Source of the DNA: Amyloporia xantha
Lineage: Eukaryota; Basidiomycota; Agaricomycetes; Polyporales; Adustoporiaceae
NCBI GenBank assembly: GCA_036971615.1
Contig: JAYKKR010000005.1
Location: forward strand, 1,922,001 to 1,986,000
DNA: 64,000 bases
Direction: 5' to 3'
Shown here: positions 22,682 through 33,450 of the stretch, one piece after another
Position numbering within the stretch: position 1 is the first letter of the stretch
Layout of the letters: every line of letters begins with the position of its first letter
Notes under the pieces: generated by a model
The model's input: only the letters and a program-made list of their open reading frames with translations
What the model was told of the DNA's origin: nothing
Database searches by the model: none
Program-made: the position numbers and the translations under genes

Positions 22682-23266
22682 GCGTCGATGGGACAGTCCC
22701 GCTCGTGTTTATCTCAACGTCTGGCGTAACTTATCACTATCTTATCATTCAATTTTGAAGATCTGTCTTGTGTACGAACTGGGCATTGGTAAGATGAGTA
22801 CCACGCGCGATAACTGGTCTTCGAACTCGAGATGTGAGTACTTGACTTGGGATGATGACGAGTCCGGAAGGCGAAGCAACCGAGGACTGTCAGCCCGGCT
22901 TATGGTGTGGGTACAAAGACACGCCACCCCGTATGGTGTTCGCCTATCATCAAATACCCTGCAAAGTACATGTCAGTGTTCTGCAATAAATACTGTTCGG
23001 TCAGACAATGTACATATTCACACCACCAACTTGTCTGAAATACTTTGTCGATGGATGGTTATGGTCCAATGAGATCCAGTAAAAATGTCATGCGACTCGC
23101 GAGTTGATGTTGAGGTCAGGCGTGTCTCGTAAGCCGACAGGACGCGTCCGTGACGCGGAAATGCGACCAGTCGTCAAAATGCATGAGATCTCTCACAGCG
23201 ACCTCTTTACAAATTCCTTCAACAGCGCGAGCGTAGGCCGCGTATAGCTGAGACTCTTCTATCAAA
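22682..23266. other. intergenic region, nothing supported
   Basis: 585 bp between the PL14 gene and the proposed ferrochelatase start. It contains aataaa at about 22986 (possible PL14 polyadenylation signal) and an ACGCGT at 23142-23147, 120 nt upstream of the ferrochelatase ATG. A minus-strand frame at 23116-23337 overlaps the ferrochelatase presequence and is taken as a shadow. Confidence 0.5.
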
Positions 23267-24720
23267 ATGGCACATAGCCAGCGAACCAGCGCCGTGACGC
23301 GGTCTCTAACCCGTTCACTGGCGTCATTAAACACCACACCCCCGGCCGGAAAGAGGTACGTTATTCAAGCGTGTCCCAATTTCTCGCAGTATTGACTCTC
23401 TTTGGACAGTCCTACAGGTGGGTGGGCCGTTTCTATGTAGAATTTCGTGAGGTGACGTTGCCATGAAGCCATTGTCATGCTGAACATGGGCGGACCGTCC
23501 ACTGTACGCTTTCCTCCACACAACTACTTTCGTGGCTCATGCATCGTCGCTCCAGGTCCCTGAAACACACGACTTCCTCAAAAATCTCTTCTCCGACGGT
23601 GACCTCATCCCTTTACCTTTCCAGTCCGTCCTTGCCCCTTGGATCGCCCGCAGGCGCACGCCTCAGATCGAGAAGCAATACACGGCTATCGGTGGAGGCT
23701 CCCCCATTCTGCGCTATACGAACTTGCAGGGCGAGCGCATGGCGGCACTGCTTGACGAGCTCCATCCTGCCACGGCACCGCACAAACATTACGTAGCGTT
23801 CCGCTATGCGCGGCCCCTGACGGATGAGACCGCGCGGCAGATGAAATTAGACGGGGTCAAGCGTGCCGTGGCATTTACGCAGTATCCCCAATACAGTTGT
23901 AGCACGACGGGAAGCAGTTTGAATGAGCTGTATCGGAAAGGGAAGGCAGGTGAGATCGGGGATGTTGAATGGAGCGTGATCGACCGATGGGGCACGCATC
24001 CCGGGTTCATCGAGGTAAGCATGCTGTGGTACACACTGGTATGCGCCCATATAGTATGTCTGACACAATCCCAGGCTGTTGCACAGAACATCGAGCGCGC
24101 ACTCGCAAAGTTCCCCGAGTCCACGCGCTCTGAGACCGTGTTGCTCTTCTCTGCACACTCACTTCCCATGTCAGTCGTGAACCGCGGGGACCCATACGTA
24201 CTGGAGGTGTCCGCGTCCGTCGCAGCGGTGATGGATCGGCTACGGCACTCCAATCCTTATAGGCTCGTGTGGCAGTCGCAGGTAGGGCCGTCAGCCTGGA
24301 TGGGCATGCAGACGGGCGAGGCCTTGAAGGGGCTCGCGCGGTTGGGACGCAAGCAAGTGGTTCTAGTGCCGATCGCGTTCACGAGCGATCATATCGAAAC
24401 ACTGTACGAGCTGGACCTGGAGTATGCCAAAGAGGCAAGAGAGGTGAGGATTGAATGCCGTACTCGTGCGGTCTGACGTTTGGCATGGGGCGCTGATGCT
24501 AGTTGACGCGCAGCACGGGATTGAGGTGCACCGAGCAGAGTCGCTCAACGAGTCGCCGGTCTTCATTCGCGCGCTCGCTGACATGGCCGCTGGACACTTG
24601 AAAGATTTCTCGACGGGCAAGGCTGGATACACGAGCACTCAGCTGGGCCTGCGATGCCCAGGCTGCACAAATGCGACATGTGGGCAGCAGAAAGCTTGGT
24701 TCGCACGTGGGGGGCGCTAG
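23267..24720 (+). CDS. HEM15: ferrochelatase (protoheme ferro-lyase), [2Fe-2S] type
   Basis: Inserts Fe2+ into protoporphyrin IX at the inner mitochondrial membrane, the last step of heme synthesis. The core reads [17 protein letters not shown] across an intron at 23504-23555, then [37 protein letters not shown] and SAHSLP. An intron follows FIE and another follows KEARE, before [12 protein letters not shown]. The C-terminus CPGCTNATC gives the C-x2-C-x4-C cluster ligands of animal and fission-yeast ferrochelatases, and the Cys in PQYSCS is the fourth ligand, so all four are present. I place the start at ATG 23267 because the peptide [20 protein letters not shown] is a typical Arg/Ser/Leu-rich mitochondrial presequence ending just before a good gtacgt donor. 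The splice path between it and AIVMLNMGG (23343-23468) is not fully resolved. Confidence 0.93.
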
Positions 24721-25184
24721 GGGGGCCGCGAGCGGTACGAATACATATGATGAACATTCTTGTGACGTCTCTTCCGTGCTTTGCTTGTAATTGAGTTTTG
24801 ATAGGAGGCCTGCCGACGGCGAAGGTGGGTCACTAGGTCGTGAGTTGTCCTGGAGGAAGCATTGGATGTGTGAATGGGGGGACACAACGGACGCCTGGTC
24901 GAGTGGTCCTGAGTCCGTGAGTGGTCTGCAGCTGGTAGACGTTTCACAGCCTCAGCATTTTGGTACGCGCCGGATTCAGTCCGACTGCCGCGATAATATC
25001 AAACCATGCATATCGTTCGAGGAAATGTCACGCCAGCTTAAGCCTATGTACACTACCGTAGTCTATCCTATTTTACCTGCACGGTCAGTCTGCTTTGGGC
25101 AGCGCCCTGATAGCTATATAGAACATCTTCCTATCGGCTGAGATTTACCTCCATTGCTGGCATCCGCTGCTGTGCTAGCACGCC
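24721..25184. other. intergenic region, nothing supported
   Basis: 464 bp between the ferrochelatase stop and the phosphomevalonate kinase start, both plus-strand. It holds the 3' flank of one and the promoter of the other. No motif recognised. Confidence 0.6.
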
Positions 25185-27183
25185 ATGTCCCCCACCGCTG
25201 TCTCCTCCCCTGGAAAAGTTCTCCTTGCTGGAGGCTATCTTGTCCTTGACCCGGCTTATTCTGGTGTGGTCGTGTCCACCAGTGCTCGATTCTACACCAT
25301 CGTGCAGGATCTGGACGAAGCTGCAACCATAGCGCGTGCAAAGGCTGCTCGGCCTATTGAGATCCGTGTACGATCGCCCCAGTTTGCCGACGCGACCTGG
25401 GTCTACTTCGTCCACTTCGACGTCGACGGTGTCCGCGTAGAGCAGGTCGCAGACAAGTAAGAGCATTATCGCATCGCATTCGGTGTACTTAACAATTTAT
25501 CACGGGTCAGTACGTCGTCGTCTTCGACCAAGAACAAGTTCGTGCATATTGCGCTGCAGCGCACTCTCACTCTAGCCTTAGAGTCCAAGGGCGCAGGGGC
25601 ATTGCAAAACAGCCTTTCATATGGTCTCGATGTGACCATCGTCGGCGACAATGACTTCTACTCGCAGAGAGCACAGGTCACTACATACCATTGTGATGCC
25701 CCGGTGCGCATTTGCTCAACATGCTCTATTCACCCTAGCTAGCGTCAAGAAATCTCCCGCCTACGCTCGCATCGCTATCAGCTCTTCCACCCTTCAACCA
25801 TACCGGCGTCCGTTTGCCTGAAGTGCACAAGACGGGCTTGGGCTCTTCCGCGGCGCTCATCACTTCGCTCGTCTCAAGTCTACTCGTCCATCTCGGCGTC
25901 ATCCCGCGCAATTCCTTCACGAACGATGCGGAAGGCGGCACTGCATCTGCAAGCGAAGGTCGCCGTCTTGCGCACAACCTATCGCAGTACGTGCACTGTC
26001 TCGCGCAGGGCAAGGTGGGAAGTGGATTCGATGTCTCGGCCGCAGTCTTCGGTAGCCAACTGTATACCCGATTTGATCCCGCCGTCCTGCAGCCTCTCAT
26101 GAACGACGATGCTGTGAGTCGCTCTAGCTGCATTTGTCTTGCTGAGATACAGACGATGACTGTTTCACTTCTGCTCTGGCCCACAAGTCCGCAAACCAGG
26201 CGCTCACACCGATAATATCCCCGTCAAACGCCGCGTGGAACTACCGTGTAGAGCCATTCAAGCTTCCGCCTCTGACGAGGCTCATGTTAGCAGATGTCGA
26301 TGCGGGGAGTGACACCCCGTCGCTCGTAGGGAAGGTGCTCAAGTGGCGCAAGGAGAACTCCACGACAGGTCAGGGTCTCCGCGCCTACTATAAGCATGGT
26401 TCTGATATCCCCTTCAGCAAATGCACGATGGGATGCGCTAGATAAGGTTAACCACGCGCTCAGCCGGACATTATTGAAGCTGTCAGAGATGCACAAGCGT
26501 GATGCAACTGTATACGCGAAGGCGGTGAAGTACCTATCGACATTACAAACCGTGCAGGTACATTGAGGAATCACAAGACTATGATGTTGATTACGGGCAC
26601 TGATGTACGCATGCTACTTTTCCCCCGTTGCAGTGGCTTGCAGTCAACCCGAATATCGTGTCTGCCACCCAAGAGATCATGGACGTATTTGCGGAGGCTC
26701 ACCGTCTATCGGAGGTGAGCACCTGAGCCTCCCAGTTATGGTCACACCATCCTCAGCGGCTTCCCTTCATATGCAGGACATACGTGCCAAGATGCGCGAG
26801 ATGGGAAACCTCTCCGGCGTCCCGATAGAGCCTCCTGAACAGACTGAATTGCTCGATGCATGTGTTTCTGGCGCTGGTGTAATCGGCGGAGGAGTGCCAG
26901 GTGGTAGGTCTTCTCTCAGAGATCCTTCGGCGATTTCCTGGTTCCACGCTCACCCTGTCTTCTCACAGCGGGCGGCTACGACGCGATTTGGCTCCTTGTC
27001 CTCGACCCGGTCAATTGCCCCCAAGCGGAGCTGCCCTCGAGCCGTGTGGAGCGCATATGGGCAGGCTGGAAAGGCCTCGACGTGTCCCCGCTCTCCGCAT
27101 CCGAAAGTGTCGCGAAAGGCGTCCGGATCGAGGAGATCGAGCGTGTTTCTGGCTTGAAAAAGCTCGTCGATGCACCGTGGTGA
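25185..27183 (+). CDS. ERG8: phosphomevalonate kinase
   Basis: GHMP-superfamily kinase that converts mevalonate-5-phosphate to the diphosphate in the cytosolic mevalonate (ergosterol/isoprenoid) pathway. Starts at ATG 25185. The N-terminal SPGKVLLAGGYLVLDPAY is diagnostic for fungal Erg8. After introns come SYGLDVTIVGDNDFYS, then VHKTGLGSSAALITSL, the GHMP ATP-binding loop (GLGSSAA), and GKVGSGFDVSAAVFGS. NYRVEPFKLPP and DVDAGSDTPSLVGKVLKW are also typical, and SGAGVIGGGVPGAGGYDAIW near the C-terminus is the third GHMP motif, split by an intron. The last exon ends KLVDAPW with TGA 27181-27183. At least seven exons. Length and motif set agree with a full, active enzyme. Confidence 0.95.
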
Positions 27184-27418
27184 TCGTGCGGAAGAATGAA
27201 TTGAAGGGATTAGACGATGTACAAGTACTATGCAAGTATATATGCAGTCCGTCCGGTAAATAATGAAGTCCGTGCCTAGTCTTACCAACAGTTGCCCCGA
27301 GTAAACATCTAGTCTCAGCTCTTGAGGTGTTTGCAGAAGAGCGACAGCACACTGGCTGTCCTATAATCCGGGAGCAATAGTAGTGTGCTTCGCATGGTCA
27401 GTTCCCAAGTCCGTACCA

Positions 27419-29597
27419 CTAGACACATATACGCGCTCCGCCCTCCGGTGTCCAAACCTTCCCGAGCGCGAGATAGAGGGAAATGACCATGACAATCACT
27501 CCAAATGTGACACATGCGATGGCAGGTAACTTGCCACGCGCATACCACTTCGTGCCGAGGTCCGCGAGACGCAGGTAGCAGGCAGCAGGAAAAATAAACG
27601 CGAGTGCGGTCGCAGACGCGCCACCCGTGATCTCCAACATCACGCCAAGATCACAAGTGATAAGCGCAACTAGGCAGAATCAAGTATAAGTTGAAGGGAT
27701 CAAGACAAAGAAAAGGCATAAACATACTGATCATGGAGGAGCAGAGGATGACTGTCGTGAAGAAGACGTGTCGTTGCATGCTGAACACCTCGTGGGCGAA
27801 GAAGTACTGCTCAATTACCTGTATAACCGGGTTGTTTGAGAAATGTTTTCCACTGGCCTGTGGAACACCTGAGACATACCTCTCTGCAGACGAAGAGCTC
27901 AAGAGGAAGAGTTGTGAACATGTTCAGCCCAAAGCAAAATCGGGCTACATTTATTAACGTGTCATCCTTGTCAAATACGTCAGCCTCGGTCAGAAGCATC
28001 CATGTGTGTAAACATAGGGTACTCACCCCTGCGAAATTGTTCAGGATATTCCCTTGTGTTTTGTCTGTAAAGACCAGGTACGCTGAAATTGCGAGGGTGC
28101 AACACGCCACGAGCGATATCGCCGTCGAAATATGCGTGACCTTCGCAAACCGATCCAATGTTGGTGTCCGCAGACTCCCATATATCAGCAGCGAATTATG
28201 ATGGCACACGAACGCGAAGCTGATCACGCCGATGGCCTGGAATACACCTGGGCCTAATACGGTAAACCTTTTGGCGGGGTCACCCTTGAGCTCTGGAGGA
28301 ACTCGGGGGCTCTCGACAAGCACTGACGCGACAATGATGAGCATACCGATGAGTGCGAGTAGCGACGCGCGGGCGAGTTTGTCGATGGAGCGGTGCAGCG
28401 AGAGGGGGTAGGATACGCAGATGGTACACAGCGCGATGACGAATTGGCGCTTGGTGAGGAGGGAAAGAACAGGGATCGTGTAGAGAGTGGGAAAGACGGA
28501 ACGGATAACGTGCGGAATCGTGTCACCTACAACACAAATGTTGGTCTATCGCGCGTGGGTGCATCATAGAAACTCACCAATGATGATGCCGAAGGCGCAC
28601 ATACCTTACATATTGCATGAGTAGAGCTGGGGTGGATTGTGACTAGCTATCTTACCTCCGAATGCGAATGCAAATTGGAAGAACGAAACAGCTGCACGCC
28701 CGCTGGAGCCGAAGCAATGGTTCATGATTTCGATATACGAGTTGCGCCCGCTTAGTTTCGCATTGACCACAATGAGGCGTATCGTCCAGTCAGTGACTGC
28801 GCAGAGCACGACTAGCAATATAATACCCGTCACAAAGCCTGCTTGGCGCACTGCATATGGCAGACCTGATCTCGAGACAGGCTTTAGTAACGAGCCAAAG
28901 AGATGACAGGATAACATTTACCGATGATGCCTGCAAGGAGCGAATTTAGTAGAGAAGTAGCATAGACCACAGGTACTTACCTGCGCCCAGGATCGAATTG
29001 GCCATATTCGCTACCGAGTCGAGCATCCCACCGCCCGCATGCCGCTTGGCCGCAAGTGCCTCCAGGTCCACCTCGTCAATGTCTTCGCCCCCATCCCCAC
29101 CTTGGTGTTGAAGCTGAAGCGTCCCGTCTACGCTTCTACGCGCCGATGCCGAGTCGAGAAGGCCCACAAGCAGCGGAACTGTCTGGTCTCGATGCCTGGC
29201 CCGGGACGACCGTGGCGGCCTTTGCGATTGCGTCACTTCGAGCTGTGCGAGGTCCTCGCGGGACAGCTCGTCCGTGTCCAGTTCGTATTCTGTCCAGCGA
29301 CATCGGTGTCTGCTCACAGTCAGATTGGCAAAAAGTGACTCACGCACCGGCTTCACGGCTCTCAAAGGTAGACCTGAGAGGGGGCCCGATCACTTGCACG
29401 TCTTCTTGGAAGCGAACATGTCCGGCCTTGTGCTCCGCTGAGTCTGCATCGCTGAGGAGGGACGACTCTTCCGGCTCATCGTCGTCGACGGAGAAGAGGA
29501 CATCGTCAGACGTGTGGTCTTCGTCTGAATGGTCGAGTAGTGGTTGCCGTGCGGAGCCCTCTCGATCACTGTCTCGCTGTTTACTTCTACCAAGCAT
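27419..29597 (-). CDS. vacuolar-type amino acid transporter (AAAP/SLC38 family, AVT-like)
   Basis: Minus-strand multi-exon gene starting at ATG 29597 (MLGRSKQRDSDREG). A long acidic cytosolic N-terminus of about 190 residues contains Ser-rich sequence (DEPEESSLLSDADS) likely to be phosphorylated. The transporter core begins ANMANSILGAG/IIG/LPYAVRQAGF, the family signature, split by two closely spaced introns. Roughly eleven hydrophobic helices follow, including ILLVVLCAVTDWTIRLIV, FSIVCALCTICVSYPLSL-type sequence, VFQAIGVISFAFVCHHNSL and the final VTFGVIVMVISLYLALG. SFAFVCHHNS with LYGSL is typical of fungal Avt2/Avt7-like and SLC38 members. Such proteins move neutral amino acids across the vacuolar membrane using the proton gradient. 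The exact substrate cannot be read from sequence. Confidence 0.9.
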
Positions 29598-31091
29598 CAC
29601 TTCCAAGGGTCATGAACGTGTTCAGCTTGTTGGTACAAGAAACCGCAGTGACAGCCTGAGCAGAAAGTGTTGGGTGCGCGGTGAGCGCACAAGGATGAGC
29701 CTTTTCCTAAGGTCAATAAGCCAGTATCTGCACTATATCCGAAGGCCAATGTAGTGGGTCCCGGAGGTGTGTCAAGAAGGTGCGACCCGGAGCGCTAGAA
29801 TTGGCTACTTGGCAGGACGTTCTCGCGCGGAGCTCAGCAAATTGTGCAGCCTCGAAAAGCGTGAATATATCGTGTCGTAGTGTATAGCACAGGTCGATAG
29901 GGTCGACGATGAAGAGATGCAAGCCTGAGACACGCAAAACTCATGAGAAGGTCATGTTGATCGCCGCTGAGCTCGGCGCCTGCAAGAAACGCGCGCACGC
30001 GAGCCGTACAGAGCCGTACGTGTCTAAGGCTGTCTTCACTTGAGTCCACTCGGACAAGGTTGAAGACATAAAATCTGCACTGCGATGGCTGGTCTGGCTT
30101 CAATGATCCTGCTATGTTACACTACTTCTCACAGCCATGCGGTGGCTTCAGCTGTAGTATCCAGGCTTTGCCAAGCGGTTTGCTCTCGAGACTCGCTCGA
30201 TGATAGGCCAATGATTGAAAATGGCCAGACATTTGCATATGGAACGTCGTCATCGTGTATGCGATGCCGCGGAACGCTCTCTGTCCCGCTCAAATTTCGC
30301 TCCTGTTCGGGGTCGCTAGAGTTGGCCAATATCTATCTGCTGCTATCTACTATGTCTGTAATGGCGTGGAGCTCGAGATTTACAAACACGCTATTTACGG
30401 AGCGTAAAAGGACATGTCTGGTGCATGCTGTTCCCACAGTTGAGGTGCGCCCCATATGTACGCATACTCACGACCAACCGGTACTGTTCGTGTTCATAGC
30501 TGGCCGCTGGACAGCGTGGGTGGAGTGCTAGGCTCATATGGAATCGCCCCTCGCATATAAAGGATGATTGTGATCCGCTTCGATGGCTTGCTAAGGAAGA
30601 TGCTGCATTGGTAAAGTGCGCGGTTCTCGTTCCTGTTGTGTGAAGAGGCAGTCGAATGGCGTGACGCCGGATGGCGCAACATATTTTCCTATTATAGAAT
30701 TTCGCGACTACCTGGGTCAGCGAACAATGTATTGATCTCGACGTATAATCTTCAAGGTTCTGTGCAGAACGGGAGGGGACGTACGTTGGATTGCCGTCGG
30801 TGTGTCAAAGTACAATTGATGAAGAGACGAGCACACCGCAGTCACACCTCTCTGTATCACGCAATCGCTGGCTCCTCTTCCGTGCTGGTAATCTTACTGT
30901 GATATTTCCGCTTTACGTATGCTCGACCGTGACTAGCGCCATGCATATTCCAAGATGGTCTCCCATGGCGTACCGCTATAAGATCTACGCGAGCTTCGGC
31001 GACTTCCTCTCTTTCTGTGCAGACCCTCGTGCCGTCCATTCAGGGAACCGACCGCCCGTCGACTCCAGCGAAGCGCTCCTTCCAAGACAAA
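29598..31091. other. 1.5 kb divergent intergenic region
   Basis: Separates the AVT-like transporter (-) and the MFS permease (+), so it should hold both promoters. Sequence resembling a TATA box (gcatataaagg) is at about 30554-30565. A 148-codon plus-strand frame at 30085-30531 starts with ATG but has no motif, and its composition is not protein-like. No gene supported. Confidence 0.5.
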
Positions 31092-32920
31092 ATGGCTACC
31101 GCTAGCAAGGATGGTTCTGTCCACGGCACCCTGTCCAGGAAGGAGTCCGTTATATCCGAGAAGGAGGCGCAGCCGGAACGGCTGACGGGCGAGAGCAGAG
31201 CAATCGCCGAGAGAAAGCTCGTCCAAAAGCTCGATTGGCGGCTCTTGCCAGCCCTGACGATGCTCTACCTGCTCTCGTTTCTCGACCGCTCGAACATTGG
31301 CAACGCGAAACTCGACGGCCTGACGAAAGACTTGCACATGACACAGGCAGATTACCTCAACGCATTGACAATGGTACAGCTCCCTCGATCATCTTGTTTC
31401 CGCTCGCTGATGGGTCCTCGATCAGTACTTCTTAGGCTACGTGCTGTTCGAGATCCCCAGCAACATTGTCCTCAAGCGCCTGACGCCGAGAATATGGCTT
31501 CCGACGCTCATGGTGGTCTGGGGCATTGTATCTACTCTAATGGGTCTGGTTCACAATTATAGCGGTCTCATGGCCGTCGTGCGTATATTCCAGAACCTGC
31601 GGCTGAGCAACAACTCAATATTTACTGGTGTAGCGCTTCTTCCTGGGCGCCACGGAAGCCGGGCTGTTTCCCGGTGTTGTCTACTACTTGTCGTGTTGGT
31701 ACAAGAGGAAGGAGCAACACTTCCGTATTTCTATCTTTTTCAGCGCCGCTAGTCTTGCTGGTATGTTTTAATCGGCATTTGTGAGCTCCCCGCTTATACG
31801 GATGCAGGTGCATTCGGTGGCGCCCTTGCATATGCGATCGGCGAGATGGCAGGAGTCGGACATAAGTCCGGCTGGTCGTGGATATTCATAATCGAGGTGA
31901 CAACTACGTCCATCTTTTGCAACGGTCTGTTCTATGGCGCTAACGTGGCTTGACATAGGGATTGCTGACAATCGTTCTCGCCTCTGCGTCTTATCTTTTC
32001 GTACATAACTATCCAGACACCGTCTCATTCTTGAGTCCTGAAGAGAAGCAGCTCCTTCACGAGCGTTTACTCGAAGATAATGATGCGCTGAGCGGAGAAG
32101 TGTTTGCTTGGCGCTTTGTCAAGAAGGCGTTCGAAGACGTTAGTGTTTGGCTGTACGGATTGTGTTTTGTGGGCTGTTCGCTTCCCCTCTACACATTATC
32201 ATTATTCCTTGTGAGTCTTTCGCTATGTGGATATCCATTTACTCAGTACCACGCCGTCCGCAGCCCACTATTATCAGCGATCTTGGATATACAGCAGCGG
32301 AAGCGCAACTCCTTACAGTCCCGCCGTATTTCGTCGCCACCGTGCTCACGTTCGCGACTGCCTGGGGCTCGCATCTCCTCAACCGCCGCGCGTTATTCAT
32401 AATTATCGGCGCAGTTTTGGCCATCATCGGATACATCATCCTCATCACCTCTGCCAAGACCGGCGTCCAATACTTTGCCACCTTCCTGTGCGCCGGTGGT
32501 ATATACCCGGCCACAGCTATTACGCTATCGTGGCCTGCCAATAACGTCTCGGGTCAACTGAAACGTGCCGTCGCTTGCGCGCTGCAGATCAGTGTGGGCA
32601 ATGTACGTCCTTGTATCGCATTCGTCAGGCAACGCAGTGGGGGCTGAACGGCTGAAACGATACGACAGGGATTGGGTGCGATCGTCGGTACTCAGTTATA
32701 TCGGTACGCGCCGAGATTCTACCTCGGGCATGGGTTCTCGATCGGATATTTGTGTCTGGCGATCGCGGCTGCTTCGTTGAACTGGTTCGTTCTGGGTCGA
32801 CGGAATGCGGAGAAGGAGAGGCTGCTGGAGTCTGGTCAGTTACCCTTGTCCGATGAGGACGAGAAGGAGAGCCGTCTGCGTTTGGGCGATGAACACCCGT
32901 CATGGAAGTTCCAGCTATAG
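31092..32920 (+). CDS. MFS permease, anion:cation symporter (Dal5/allantoate permease-like) family
   Basis: Starts at ATG 31092 (MATASKDGSVHGTLSRKES); upstream in-frame sequence opens only from GTG. The signature WRLLPALTMLYLLSFLDRSN followed by IGNAK defines the fungal ACS family that includes Dal5, Tna1 and Vht1. Further helices are YVLFEIPSNIVLKRL, RFFLGATEAGLFPGVVYYLS, IFFSAASLAGAFGGALAY and SWIFIIEG. After the central loop (FLSPEEKQLL) come WLYGLCFVGCSLPLYTLSLF, IISDLGYTAAEAQLL, then FFAGGIYP-type CAGGIYPATAIT, and NVSGQLKRAVACALQISVGN. Twelve transmembrane segments in total, with a cytosolic tail rich in Glu/Arg. It probably imports a small organic anion such as nicotinate, allantoate or a vitamin at the plasma membrane. 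Introns are about 50-70 nt and occur after LNALTM, MAV and VGN. Confidence 0.92.
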
Positions 32921-33450
32921 AGACCCTTCGGAGGCTGTAATTAAATACTATATCGTTGACTAGGTCTGAAGATATGATACATGACTATACCTTCACTAGA
33001 CTCAATATTCTGTCTAAAGGTGGCCGGTGATTGTCGCTATATATCACAGCGCCCTCCATATGTCAATGGGTGTCTCGCAGATCATTCCAGTACGTTAGGA
33101 AGCTCGTCTTAGCATGTAAATCAACGTGATGACTCGAGATATCTAGCAGGATTGATTGAAAATAAGATCGTGCAATATATGCAGTACATGTCACAACATG
33201 AACCATGATAGCACCCAGCTTGCCATTCTGTATTAAATCCCAATTTTCCTTCGCCGGTATGATATAGCAATTTTATACAGCTGCCTGATGGTACCGCAGC
33301 ACTATTTGATACAGCATGTGCACAGTGCTGTCCCTGCAACGTTGAGAAATGTCAGATTTTGAGAGAACTAATCTGCTGATTGTAGAATATCATCACTCAC
33401 ATGACTGACTGACAGCTAACTATGTTTCACAGTAGTATATCTCCTACTCC
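32921..33450. other. convergent intergenic region
   Basis: 530 bp between the ends of the MFS gene (+) and the MscS gene (-). AT-richer than its surroundings, as expected for 3' UTRs. No coding signal. Confidence 0.6.

Noticed and set aside
23116..23337. Minus-strand frame overlapping the ferrochelatase presequence
   Set aside because: Starts without ATG and lies opposite the proposed mitochondrial presequence and promoter; no motif.
30085..30531. 148-codon plus-strand ATG frame in the AVT/MFS intergenic region
   Set aside because: Cys/His/Ser scatter with no motif, no protein-like periodicity and no link to neighbouring exons.
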